Part shown: positions 25,342 to 33,708 of the stretch, one piece after another | Numbering within the stretch: position 1 is the first letter of the stretch | Layout: each line of letters starts with the position of its first letter | Source of the DNA: DATACQ01 sp036555515 | GTDB taxonomy: Bacteria; Desulfobacterota; Binatia; UBA9968 | Length of the DNA stretch: 64,000 nt | NCBI GenBank assembly: GCA_036555515.1 | Contig: DATBLC010000089.1 | Coordinates: forward strand, 1-64,000 | Direction: 5' to 3' | Notes under the pieces: generated by a model | Databases searched by the model: none | What the model saw: only the letters and a program-made list of their open reading frames with translations | Told to the model about the DNA's origin: nothing | Position numbers and translations under genes: made by a program

Positions 25342-26574
25342 TCATTTGACCAGCAACGCTATCGTTTCCACCTGATCGGTTTGCGGAAACATGTCGAAGC
25401 ACCGAAGACCGCTCACCCGATAGACTTGCTGCACTAATTGATCGAGGTCGCGGGCAAGACTCGCCGGCTCGCATGAGACGTAGACTAGGCGCCGGGCCTC
25501 GAGCGCCATGAGCGCGCTGAGCGCCCTCGGCTGAACTCCCTTACGCGGCGGATTGACCACGACACAGTCGATGTGGCCGAGGGATTTTTTCGCTTCGGCG
25601 GCTTGCTGGGTTACGTCGCCGTGATAGAAGCGGCAATTGCCGACACCGTTTCTACGGGCATTTTGTTTCGCCGTGTCGATTGAGGTCAAGCTATCGTCGA
25701 TGCCCCAGACAAGGCGCGCATGATTGGCTAAAGTCAGAGAAATCGGCCCGACTCCACAGTAGAGGTCGAGTGCCGTATCCCGTCCCGTCAAGGCAGCCAT
25801 CTCGGCAACCGAGTCATATAAAAACCGGGCCGTGGCGGGATTGGCCTGGGAAAACACGCCGGGGGGAAAGGCCAGCGTCAGCGAGCCTATTTTCTCGAGC
25901 AGAGTGTCGCGGCCCGCGAGAGTCCGGTAATTTTCACCCCAGATGACATTGCCGCGCTGCTCGTTGATGTTCTGGATGACCCCGTTGACCAACGCAAACT
26001 TGCGCATGAGAGCGCGCGCCAAAGGACCGCCTTGGGGAAACTCGCGATGGCGCGTGACCAGTGTCACGCTGACCTCGCGGCGCGCGAAACTGTAGCGCAG
26101 GTCGAGATAGCGAAGCTCGCCGCTGTCCACTCGCTCGTCGTATGGGGGTATTCTCAGTTCGACGCATTTCCTTTTTAAGTATTGGAGCACCTGGTTTACC
26201 GGCCGCGGATGCACCGCGCAGGACGAAATGTCCATGACCCGGTGCGTGCCGGGGACATAAAGGCCAGTGGCAATATCGCCTCTGGTGGCGCGCACTACCA
26301 ATTTGATGCGCGTGCGATAGCCCAGGCGATGTGGCGCCGCGATCGGAGCGGGCGCGTCAAGTCCCGCCAGCGACGGGTACTGCGCTAAAGAGCGCGCGAC
26401 AATCTCTCGTTTGCGCATCAACTGTTCGGGATAAGGGACGTCGATGAACGGGCATCCGATACAGTGCGGATAGTGCGGGCAAGGATGCACCGCCGCATGT
26501 TGATGTCGCTTCTCGCCGCGCCCCTCAGCGCGCGGCTTGCGACCGGTTGATCTTCTTTCAAACCCCGGGTTCAT
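25342..26574 (-). CDS. 23S rRNA (uracil-5-)-methyltransferase, RumA/RlmD type
   Basis: A 410-residue TrmA/RumA-family RNA methyltransferase that makes 5-methyluridine with S-adenosylmethionine. An iron-sulfur cluster is indicated by CPHYPHCIGC (residues about 32-41) with a fourth cysteine in ISSCAVH. The SAM pocket is DLYCGVGPISLTLA, the NPPRKG motif follows, and YVSCEPASLARDL carries the catalytic cysteine. The N-terminal TRAM domain seen in E. coli RumA is absent. The ATG at 26574 lacks an obvious ribosome site. Target uridine cannot be assigned from sequence. Confidence 0.85.
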   Translation of the reverse strand: MNPGFERRSTGRKPRAEGRGEKRHQHAAVHPCPHYPHCIGCPFIDVPYPEQLMRKREIVARSLAQYPSLAGLDAPAPIAAPHRLGYRTRIKLVVRATRGDIATGLYVPGTHRVMDISSCAVHPRPVNQVLQYLKRKCVELRIPPYDERVDSGELRYLDLRYSFARREVSVTLVTRHREFPQGGPLARALMRKFALVNGVIQNINEQRGNVIWGENYRTLAGRDTLLEKIGSLTLAFPPGVFSQANPATARFLYDSVAEMAALTGRDTALDLYCGVGPISLTLANHARLVWGIDDSLTSIDTAKQNARRNGVGNCRFYHGDVTQQAAEAKKSLGHIDCVVVNPPRKGVQPRALSALMALEARRLVYVSCEPASLARDLDQLVQQVYRVSGLRCFDMFPQTDQVETIALLVK

Positions 26575-26671
26575 ACTGAAACCATAACGACCCGTGATGG
26601 ACAGGTCAATTAGGAACCTGTTCTAGGCGGATTGCGCGGTTGAACCTACGGGGCTGCCAGCGACGAGCGAG

Positions 26672-26848
26672 CCTGGAGTAGCGAAGACACCCAGCCGTGC
26701 AGTTTCAAAGTCGTTTTCGCTTTTCCGCACCCGTTGTTGCGAAACCACCGATGATTGTTGTCCGCTTAGAGGTAGAAGCCCGTCGGCTTCGCTACGGAAG
26801 GCTCGCTCCTCGCTGTTTGCGTCAATGGCAACTGCGGAATCCGGCTTC
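26672..26848. repeat. Dispersed ~200-bp intergenic repeat, copy B
   Basis: Shares ordered blocks with the gap at about 2338-2558: CTGGAGTAGCGAAG, TTTCAAAGT plus a TTTTCGC run, GCTACGGAAGG and TGCGGAATCC. Overall divergence is considerable. It occupies most of the 346-base gap 26575-26920, in which no gene is seen. Confidence 0.5.
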
Positions 26849-26920
26849 TACCCAAGAAACTTGGCGCGCCATTGGCAAACAGGACGGCGTAAGTTAAGAC
26901 AGAGCATCGCGAGGTGCTTT

Positions 26921-27823
26921 ATGGCAGAACCGCCTTCAGATCTTTTCCGCGTAACGCTGCTCGGCACCGGCGCGCCGCCCCCGGCAATGGACCGCTTCGG
27001 ACCCAGTACGCTGGTTGAAGCCGGACGGGAGAAATTTATTTTCGACGCCGGTCGCGGCGCCATGCAGCGGCTGCATCAGCTCGGTATGCCCTTTGCCGAC
27101 ATCACCGGCCTATTTCTGACGCACCATCACTCCGACCATGTCGTTGGCTTTGTCGATCTTTGGCTCACTGGCTGGATCGGCCGGCCTTGGGGCATGCGCA
27201 AAACCCCGCTGCGGGTTTGGGGGCCTGAAGGGACAAAACAAATGTTGGAGCATCTGCCGAAGGCGTTTCATGTCGATATTCGAGTACGCAGCCGTAACTA
27301 TCCGCCCGAAGGGGTTAAGCTGGAAGCGGACGGAGTCAACGAAGGCATGGTTTATGATCGTAACGGCGTGAGGGTAACGGCATTCGAAGTCGACCACGGC
27401 GGTGAAGATTTGCCCGCATTCGGCTACCGCATCAATTACTCGGGGCACTCGGCCGTCCTTTCAGGGGATACCACTTTCAATGAAAATCTTATCCGCCACG
27501 CGACCGGGGCGGATCTGCTAGTGCACGAAGTCACCGCCGTCAAAGGCACGGCGGCGGAAAGCAAAGAACAACTCAAAAGAATCGCGAGCAATCACACGAC
27601 CCCGGATCAGGCCGGTATCGTCTTCGCTCGCGCGCAGCCGAAATTGGCGATTTATAATCATCTCCTGTTATTCGGCAGCGCCGAGGCGGAAGATTTGATC
27701 CCCATGACCAGGAAAAGCTACACGGGTCCGCTGGAGGTCGGCCAAGATTTGATGCGCATCGATGTCGGGACTGAAGTTGTCGCGCGCCGCTTTGGCTCAC
27801 CGGAAATGATCATTCGCCGATGA
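26921..27823 (+). CDS. Metallo-beta-lactamase-fold hydrolase (RNase Z/arylsulfatase-like)
   Basis: A 300-residue MBL-fold enzyme. The zinc signature LTHHHSDHV gives HxHxDH; later ligands are in SGDTTFNE and NHLLLF. The sequence opens with VTLLGTGAPPPAMDRFGPSTLV, like tRNase Z and related phosphodiesterases or arylsulfatases, but it lacks the long exosite. GAGGTG sits four bases before ATG 26921, and earlier in-frame codons fall in the dispersed repeat. Its 3' end overlaps that of the convergent YjbQ gene by 14 bases. Confidence 0.8.
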   Translation: MAEPPSDLFRVTLLGTGAPPPAMDRFGPSTLVEAGREKFIFDAGRGAMQRLHQLGMPFADITGLFLTHHHSDHVVGFVDLWLTGWIGRPWGMRKTPLRVWGPEGTKQMLEHLPKAFHVDIRVRSRNYPPEGVKLEADGVNEGMVYDRNGVRVTAFEVDHGGEDLPAFGYRINYSGHSAVLSGDTTFNENLIRHATGADLLVHEVTAVKGTAAESKEQLKRIASNHTTPDQAGIVFARAQPKLAIYNHLLLFGSAEAEDLIPMTRKSYTGPLEVGQDLMRIDVGTEVVARRFGSPEMIIRR

Positions 27824-28229
27824 TCTTGACTAACACCCTTTTTCTGCGCCGTCCGTCGAACTCGCCGTAAAAGATCTGCTCCCAGGGGCCGAAGTCGAGC
27901 TTGCCATCGGTGACCGCAACGACCACTTCCCGGCCCATCACCTGCCGTTTCATATGCGCGTCGGCGTTGTCCTCGCCGGTGTCGTTGTGACGGTATTGCT
28001 TGAGGGGCTCGTGCGGCGCCAGTCTTTCCAGCCAAACACCGTAGTCATGATGCAAGCCCGATTCATCGTCGTTGATAAAAACCGACGCCGTGATGTGCAT
28101 CGCGTTGACCAGCGCCAGCCCTTCCCTCACGCCGCTTGCCCGCAAGCATTCGTTGATTTGTGGCGTGATATTGATGAAGCCAATCCTTGTGGGCGTATTG
28201 AACCAGAGTTCTTTTCGATAGCTTTTCAC
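27810..28229 (-). CDS. yjbQ: YjbQ/UPF0047 family protein
   Basis: A 139-residue single-domain protein of the YjbQ/UPF0047 family, which has weak thiamine-phosphate-synthase-like activity in some members. The signature runs HITASVFINDDESGL, then HMKRQVMG, then DFGPWEQIFYGEFDGRRRKR near the C-terminus, exactly the family order. GTG at 28229 with GGGAGG upstream is a better start than the ATG seven codons earlier. The rest of the long open frame upstream overlaps the divergent carboxyltransferase gene and is a shadow. Confidence 0.85.
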   Translation of the reverse strand: MKSYRKELWFNTPTRIGFINITPQINECLRASGVREGLALVNAMHITASVFINDDESGLHHDYGVWLERLAPHEPLKQYRHNDTGEDNADAHMKRQVMGREVVVAVTDGKLDFGPWEQIFYGEFDGRRRKRVLVKIIGE

Positions 28230-28310
28230 GGCTGTTCCTCCCTGTGTCATTGATCTCTGAGACAAGAGTTTATACACATAATGCTTCGAACCATAACTGT
28301 CGGATCCGAC

Positions 28311-28340
28311 CTTGAACCTTTGAACATTGAACCTTGAACT
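28311..28340. repeat. Heptad repeat
   Basis: CTTGAAC-CTTTGAAC-ATTGAAC-CTTGAAC just upstream of the carboxyltransferase start, in the divergent promoter gap. Confidence 0.5.
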
Positions 28341-28355
28341 GTCCGTGGAGGGAGA

Positions 28356-29816
28356 ATGAGCGACGAAGTCAGGTTTATCGATACCACCCTGCGCGACGGC
28401 AACCAGAGCCTGTGGGCGCTCAATATGCGCGTCGGCGCCATGCTGCCCACGGCGGCGCACATGGACCAGGCGGGCTTCGAGTCCATGGAATTTTTCCTCA
28501 GCGTGATTTTCAAAAAATACGTGCGCGAGCACAAAGAGAATCCGTGGTACTGGCTCCGCGAAGGCACCAAGCGCATCCGCAAAACCCGGCTGCGATATCA
28601 TGGCGGCATGCATAGCGCGTTTGAGAAAACCCCCCATGCCATCTTAAAGCTGCTGGTTGAGCGGCTGGTGTCCTATGGTCTCACCCTGACCCGGACTTCA
28701 AATTGCTGGAATGACTACGACGCCTTTAAAGCAGAGATCACCGATCTCAAAAAGAACGGCATGGATACGGTGGCCAATTTGATTTACTCGGTTTCGCCCC
28801 GGCACACCGACGAATACTATGCGAGAAAAGCGCGCGAAGCGGCGGCCGCCAGGCCCTGGCGCATCTGTTTCAAGGACGTGGGCGGGTTGCTTTCGCCGGA
28901 GCGCGCGCGCAAGTTGATCCCGGTGGTGCTCAAGGCCGCCGGCGATATTCCGGTCGAATTCCACGCCCATTGCAATAGCGGCCAGGCGCCGCTCTGCTAT
29001 CTCGAAGGCGTCAAGCTCGGCCTGAGAATTTTGCACACCGCGGTGCCGCCGCTGGCCAACGGGTCGGGACAACCGTCGATCTTTAACATCGCGCACAATC
29101 TCAAGGCTCTCGGGTTCACAACCGCGGTGGATCTAAAACCGCTGGACGCCGTGACCAGACACTTGACGTATGTCGCGCATAAAGAAGGGCTGCCCATCGG
29201 CACGCCGGTGGAATACGATCAATCGCAGTATGCTCACCAGGTACCCGGCGGCATGATTTCCAATATGCGCCACCAGCTAAAGATCGTCGGCATGGAGCAT
29301 AAGATGGACGAGGCACTGGCGGAGTCTGGCCGAGTGCGGGCGGAATTCGGTTACCCGATCATGGTCACACCGCTCTCCCAGTTCGTTGGCACACAAGCGG
29401 CCATCAATGTCATTGTCGGCGAACGCTATAAGGAAGTGCCCGATCAAGTGATTCAGTACGCGCTCGGCATCTGGGGAAAAGAAGGCGCGGAGCTGATGGA
29501 CCCGCAGGTCAAAGACAAAATTTTAAACCGTCCGCGCGCACGAGAATGGACTCAGTGGCAGCAGCCGGAACCGTCGCTCCACGAAGTCCGGCAAAAATAC
29601 GGCGTCCATCTGTCCGACGAAGACCTGATCCTGCGCTATTTCGCCGGCGACGACTACGTCGACGCGCTCGAAAACAACGGCAAACCACGCGACTACCTGG
29701 ACGCAACCCAGCCCCTCGTAAAACTCATCGAACAGCTCGCCAAACGGAAAGAAAGTAACCAGGTCTATATCAAACGACCCGGTCTCACGGTGCGGATGGA
29801 ACGGCGGCCGTCATGA
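28356..29816 (+). CDS. Carboxyltransferase/HMGL-like protein (pyruvate carboxylase-type) without biotinyl domain
   Basis: A 486-residue DRE-TIM metallolyase resembling the carboxyltransferase subunit of pyruvate carboxylase or oxaloacetate decarboxylase alpha. The hallmark FIDTTLRDGNQSLW is at residues 7-20; FKDVGGLLSP matches the usual KDMAGLL segment and EFHAHCNSGQA supplies metal-ligand histidines. After the PF02436-like helical part the chain ends without the MKM-type biotin attachment domain. GGAGGGAGA lies directly before the ATG. Without a carrier domain it may use biotin on a separate protein or work on a free substrate. Confidence 0.8.
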   Translation: MSDEVRFIDTTLRDGNQSLWALNMRVGAMLPTAAHMDQAGFESMEFFLSVIFKKYVREHKENPWYWLREGTKRIRKTRLRYHGGMHSAFEKTPHAILKLLVERLVSYGLTLTRTSNCWNDYDAFKAEITDLKKNGMDTVANLIYSVSPRHTDEYYARKAREAAAARPWRICFKDVGGLLSPERARKLIPVVLKAAGDIPVEFHAHCNSGQAPLCYLEGVKLGLRILHTAVPPLANGSGQPSIFNIAHNLKALGFTTAVDLKPLDAVTRHLTYVAHKEGLPIGTPVEYDQSQYAHQVPGGMISNMRHQLKIVGMEHKMDEALAESGRVRAEFGYPIMVTPLSQFVGTQAAINVIVGERYKEVPDQVIQYALGIWGKEGAELMDPQVKDKILNRPRAREWTQWQQPEPSLHEVRQKYGVHLSDEDLILRYFAGDDYVDALENNGKPRDYLDATQPLVKLIEQLAKRKESNQVYIKRPGLTVRMERRPS

Positions 29817-29826
29817 GAAGACATGC

Positions 29827-29906
29827 GGTTCAAAGTTCAACGTTCATGGTTCAAAGTTTAAGTTCCAAGCCTTGAACGATTTGAACGACTGGAACGTTTG
29901 GAACGG
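29827..29906. repeat. Heptad inverted repeat between convergent genes
   Basis: GGTTCAAA-GTTCAAC-GTTCATG-GTTCAAA on the left, CTTGAAC-GATTTGAAC-GACTGGAAC-GTTTGGAAC on the right. As at 25274-25331 it separates two convergent 3' ends. Confidence 0.6.
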
Positions 29907-29923
29907 CCGCCGCAAGGCGGCGT

Positions 29924-30565
29924 TTAAGGATCATCCCCCTCCGTCGCCGCCCCCGGGTCCAGATGGCTAACGTCACCCCAGGTTCTTAGAATCCAGTTCC
30001 CCTCTTCGTAAGCAAACACGTTCAAGCCGGCGTTGACGAACTCAAAACGCCGGGGCGCGTCGAGCGGAATGTTAAGAGCGTGGCGAAATAGCCCGCTCAC
30101 GACACCGCCGTGGGTCACAACCACGACTTTTTCGCCCCTATGCTTCAGCGCTATTTCATCGATGAACCTGACGTTGCGGGCTACTTGCTGGCGCACGCTT
30201 TCACCGCCGGGAATAACGTATTCTGGACCGAGGGTGCGATGCAGGTGATACTCCTCTGGATGTTTTTCTTTGATTTCGTCACCGCTCAGGCCCTGAAAAA
30301 CTCCAAGATGCCGCTCCCGCAATCGTGCATCGGTAACGATCTCATGACCGGTTACCGCGGCGATGATGCGCGCCGTGTGCAAGGCCCGGCCCAGATCGCT
30401 GCTATAGAGAGCCGAAAAGTTTTCCCGCGCCAGTCTGTTCGCCAGCGCCTGCGCCTGGGCCAGACCCTTTTCGGTCAACTCGCTGTCGAGGTGGCCCTGG
30501 CGAATCTTACGAATGTTCCATTGCGTCTGCCCGTGGCGGACGATGATGATTTGCATGCGAAGCAT
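29924..30565 (-). CDS. Histidine phosphatase (phosphoglycerate mutase-like)
   Basis: A 213-residue member of the histidine phosphatase superfamily. IIVRHGQTQWN (residues 6-16) carries the phosphorylated histidine; RALHTARI, RERHLGVFQG and VVVTHGGVV complete the active site with the second histidine. Such proteins act on phosphorylated sugars or cobalamin-pathway alpha-ribazole phosphate. The start could be M1 or M4. No cobalamin genes are adjacent, so the substrate is open. Confidence 0.85.
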   Translation of the reverse strand: MLRMQIIIVRHGQTQWNIRKIRQGHLDSELTEKGLAQAQALANRLARENFSALYSSDLGRALHTARIIAAVTGHEIVTDARLRERHLGVFQGLSGDEIKEKHPEEYHLHRTLGPEYVIPGGESVRQQVARNVRFIDEIALKHRGEKVVVVTHGGVVSGLFRHALNIPLDAPRRFEFVNAGLNVFAYEEGNWILRTWGDVSHLDPGAATEGDDP

Positions 30566-30699
30566 CGGTGATTATCCAGGTTTCATTCGTTACTCTCATG
30601 AGTGAGGCATTCTGTCAAATACAGGAGCGGAGGAAATCGACCGTTGGCTTGTGAACGCTTCACTCTCAATCTTCAGTTCGGTCCTCGAGGCTGATCGGC

Positions 30700-30729
30700 T
30701 TGACTAATGACACGCGAATTCAATACAAC
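30700..30729 (+). promoter_or_regulatory. Sigma-70-like promoter candidate
   Basis: TTGACT, an 18-base spacer, then TACAAC, about 40 bases upstream of the bicupin ATG at 30770. Match is moderate. Confidence 0.3.
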
Positions 30730-30769
30730 CGGTCTATCGGCGTTAAAGTAAAATAACCGAGGTGCCGTC

Positions 30770-31960
30770 ATGATCGATGTCAATAATCAACTCGATCCCG
30801 AAAAGCAACCGGCGATGGTGCGGGTGGACATGTATCAAGAATGGCGCGAGCGCGAGGGCGCCCCGCTGGTGGGCGGCGTATATATAAAGGACATGAAAGC
30901 CGTGGAGGTCGGTCCCTGGGCGCGCAAAGGCGACGGCGTCAAAGGCGCCCTTTGTTATCTCGACGGCGACGACGAGGCCGACGAGCATATCGTCGAATTG
31001 CCGCCAGGCGGTTCCACCGCGCCGCTGCGCCATATGTACACCGAAGCGATCTATGTCGTGTCCGGACACGGATCGACTTCAGTCTGGCGCGATCCATCGA
31101 CCACGCAAACCTTCGAGTGGGGCCCCGGCAGCTATTTCGTGCTGCCGACCAATGCCTGGCATCAATTCTTCAACGCCAGTTTGTCGCGCAGTGCCCGTTG
31201 GTTTTCCGTCACCGACCTGCCGCAGCTCTTGCGTCAATGGGGCAGCGAAGATTTTGTTTTCAACAACACCTACGACTTCCGCGATCGCTATCGCGGCGAA
31301 ACCGATCATTTCAGCGCCGAAGCCAAGCTCTACCGCGGTCGGGTTTGGGAAACAAACTTCATCCCGGACATCAAGAAGCTGCCGCTCTATGAGTGGAAGA
31401 GCCGCGGCGGCGGCGGCACCAACGCCTTCATGGTGATGGGCGCCGGCATGATGGAGTCGCATGTTTCGCGCTTCGAATCAGGCCACTACAAGAAGGGCCA
31501 TCGGCACGGTCCCGGCGCGCACCTCTACATCACCGAGGGCGAGGGCTACGTACTCACCCAGCGCGGCAACGAGCCGCGCATCCGCTGCGACTGGAAAGAG
31601 GGCAGCCTCTATCTTTCCGGCGCGGGCGAAGGACTCTGGCTGCACCAACACTTCAACGTGGGCCCCACGCCGGCGACTTATCTGGTCTTGAACCAGGGAA
31701 TATCGCGGAAACATGCGGCCAACCGCTGGCAGGCGAACCAGTCCACGGTGCTTCGCAGCGGTGAAGTCAGCGGCAAGAAAGGCGGTTATCAGGTCGAGTA
31801 CGAGGACGAGGAGCCGGACATTCACCAGATCTTCGAAGCCGAACTCAAAAAGCGCGGCATTACCTGCAAGATGAAAAACATGGTGCCGTGGTGCACGGGC
31901 GAACCGGGAGCGGAAAGCGCCAAAGCCAACTTCCCGGACGAGCACGGAGCATTTGCGTAA
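30770..31960 (+). CDS. Bicupin protein, paralogue 1
   Basis: A 396-residue protein with two cupin domains. The first (about 70-150) has LRHMYTEAIYVV, the second (about 215-310) has HYKKGHRHGPGAH with His244 and His246, then LHQHFN. The C-terminus bears the signature EYEDEEPDIHQIFEAELKKRG, shared nearly intact with the proteins at 42432, 45373 and 60907. Layout recalls gentisate 1,2-dioxygenase-type bicupins, but the metal motifs differ and no ring-cleavage activity can be assumed. GAGGTG precedes the ATG by seven bases. It stands alone, outside the UbiD cluster in which the other three sit. Confidence 0.75.
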   Translation: MIDVNNQLDPEKQPAMVRVDMYQEWREREGAPLVGGVYIKDMKAVEVGPWARKGDGVKGALCYLDGDDEADEHIVELPPGGSTAPLRHMYTEAIYVVSGHGSTSVWRDPSTTQTFEWGPGSYFVLPTNAWHQFFNASLSRSARWFSVTDLPQLLRQWGSEDFVFNNTYDFRDRYRGETDHFSAEAKLYRGRVWETNFIPDIKKLPLYEWKSRGGGGTNAFMVMGAGMMESHVSRFESGHYKKGHRHGPGAHLYITEGEGYVLTQRGNEPRIRCDWKEGSLYLSGAGEGLWLHQHFNVGPTPATYLVLNQGISRKHAANRWQANQSTVLRSGEVSGKKGGYQVEYEDEEPDIHQIFEAELKKRGITCKMKNMVPWCTGEPGAESAKANFPDEHGAFA

Positions 31961-32007
31961 TCACCCGGCGCGGCCAAGCCGCGAAAACTTTTACATACAG
32001 TAAGACG

Positions 32008-33519
32008 ATGCACGATCTTCCTCACGGTCACGATCACGACGAGCAATTGCCCGGCGATGAGGAAGAGCATCCGCTCTGGAAGCTCGACACGATTACGCTC
32101 ACCAGCGTCGGCATCGATGTCGGCACGGCGACATCCCAGGTCATTTTTTCCCGGTTGATGCTGCGCCGGATGGGGCGGGAACTTTCGAGTCGTTTCGTCG
32201 TGACCGAGCGCAACACTCTCTATCTCTCGCCCGTTCACTTCACGCCATACACGGCGAACCGTGAGCGCATTGACGACCGCGCACTCGCGCGCCTCGTCGA
32301 CGGCGCTTATCGCGAAGCGGGGATGAAACCGCAAGATGTGAACACCGGCGCAATCATTCTCACCGGTGAAGCGATCCGCAGGGACAACGCCCGCGCCATA
32401 GCCGATCTGTTCGCGGTTCAAGGCGGCAACTTCGTCTGCGCCACTGCGGGGCACAATTTCGAAGCGATGCTTGCCGCCCACGGTTCGGGTGCGGTGGCGC
32501 TGTCCGCGGAAAAACAGTATCGCGTCCTTAATATAGATATCGGCGGGGGTACGACCAAACTCGCCTTATGCGAACAGGGAAAGGTACTGAGCACCGCGGC
32601 CTTTCACGTCGGTGGGCGCCTGCTTGCCACCGACGACGCCTGCGCCATTACGATATTGGAGCCCGGCGGACGAGCGCTGGCGCGCCGGGCTGGATTTGAC
32701 TGGAAAGTAGGTGACCCTGTAGCACCAGAACAGATCGAACGGTTGGCGGATTACATGGCCAACGCCGTTCTTGTGCTCGTTCAGGACGAGAAGGCGGCGC
32801 CCGAGATCGAGAAACTCTGGCTGACCGCGCCCTTGAGCGGCGCGCGGATTTACGATGCGGTGGTCTTTTCCGGTGGCGTCGGCGAGTATGTGTACGGCAA
32901 AGAAACCAACGGCTTCGGCGACCTCGGCGCGCCTCTCGGAAGAGCGTTGCAACGCCGCATCGACGGCGGCGCCCTCGCCTGGCCATTGGTTCGCGCCCGC
33001 GAGTGTATCCGCGCCACCGTCATGGGCGCCGCGCAACACACCGTTCAAGTCAGCGGCAACACCCTGTACCGCTCCAGCGACGAACTCTTGCCGCAAAAAA
33101 ATCTCCAAGTGCTCCGCCCCAACGTCGACTTGGGCCATGACATCGATGCCAACGGTGTTGCCCAGAGCATATCGAGCCATTTCAAAGCTTTTGATCTCAC
33201 GGAAGGACAATCCGACGTCGCCCTGGTTTTCCGCTGGAGCGGACCTCCCGCCGCTGTTCGAATCGCCGCGTTTTGTCGCGGCCTGATGCAAGGTCTACCA
33301 GGCACGCTACGAAGCGGCCGGCCGCTTTACCTGGTTTTCGATAGCGATCTGGCGGCGCTCGTGGGCACGATTCTGAAAAACGATTTCGAGCTGAAGAATG
33401 ACGTCCTGGCCATCGACGGGATCACGCTACACGATTTCGATTTCATCGACCTCGGCAAAGTTCTCGAGCCATCGGGCACCATCCCTGTTACCATCAAGTC
33501 GTTGATATTCCAACTCTGA
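32008..33519 (+). CDS. eutA: Ethanolamine ammonia-lyase reactivating factor EutA
   Basis: A 503-residue EutA-family ATPase (actin-like fold). The N-terminus has the family's TLTSVGIDVGTATSQVIFSR (about residues 31-50), followed by ALARLVDGAYREAG, ILTGEA and the nucleotide motif NIDIGGGTTKLA; VVFSGGVGEYVYG lies near residue 295. EutA removes damaged cobalamin from ethanolamine ammonia-lyase EutBC. Neither eutB, eutC nor any microcompartment gene is in the window, so this is an orphan or serves another B12 enzyme. The frame extends to 31888, but that part overlaps the bicupin gene; ATG 32008 fits. Confidence 0.85.
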   Translation: MHDLPHGHDHDEQLPGDEEEHPLWKLDTITLTSVGIDVGTATSQVIFSRLMLRRMGRELSSRFVVTERNTLYLSPVHFTPYTANRERIDDRALARLVDGAYREAGMKPQDVNTGAIILTGEAIRRDNARAIADLFAVQGGNFVCATAGHNFEAMLAAHGSGAVALSAEKQYRVLNIDIGGGTTKLALCEQGKVLSTAAFHVGGRLLATDDACAITILEPGGRALARRAGFDWKVGDPVAPEQIERLADYMANAVLVLVQDEKAAPEIEKLWLTAPLSGARIYDAVVFSGGVGEYVYGKETNGFGDLGAPLGRALQRRIDGGALAWPLVRARECIRATVMGAAQHTVQVSGNTLYRSSDELLPQKNLQVLRPNVDLGHDIDANGVAQSISSHFKAFDLTEGQSDVALVFRWSGPPAAVRIAAFCRGLMQGLPGTLRSGRPLYLVFDSDLAALVGTILKNDFELKNDVLAIDGITLHDFDFIDLGKVLEPSGTIPVTIKSLIFQL

Positions 33520-33708
33520 CGGCCCGCTCCTATGCGCTAGCTGCCGCGTCGGCGCAGAAGTTCGCCGCATATCTCAAGCCATTTCGGGATTGCGGCATCT
33601 CGTCCGCCCGCGTTTTTCCCGTTGCGTACCAAAGCGATCTGATCGGGCCTTGCCTTTTAACCGCTGATTTTTGTACATTCGGTGAATTCGAGCTTAAGGG
33701 AGGCGCCC

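Noticed and set aside
29827..29906. CRISPR-like array
   Set aside because: Period is 7 bases with variable units and inverted arms; no 25-40-base repeats, spacers or cas genes.
30770..31960. Calling the bicupin gentisate 1,2-dioxygenase
   Set aside because: Two-cupin layout fits, but metal motifs differ and the family signature is its own.
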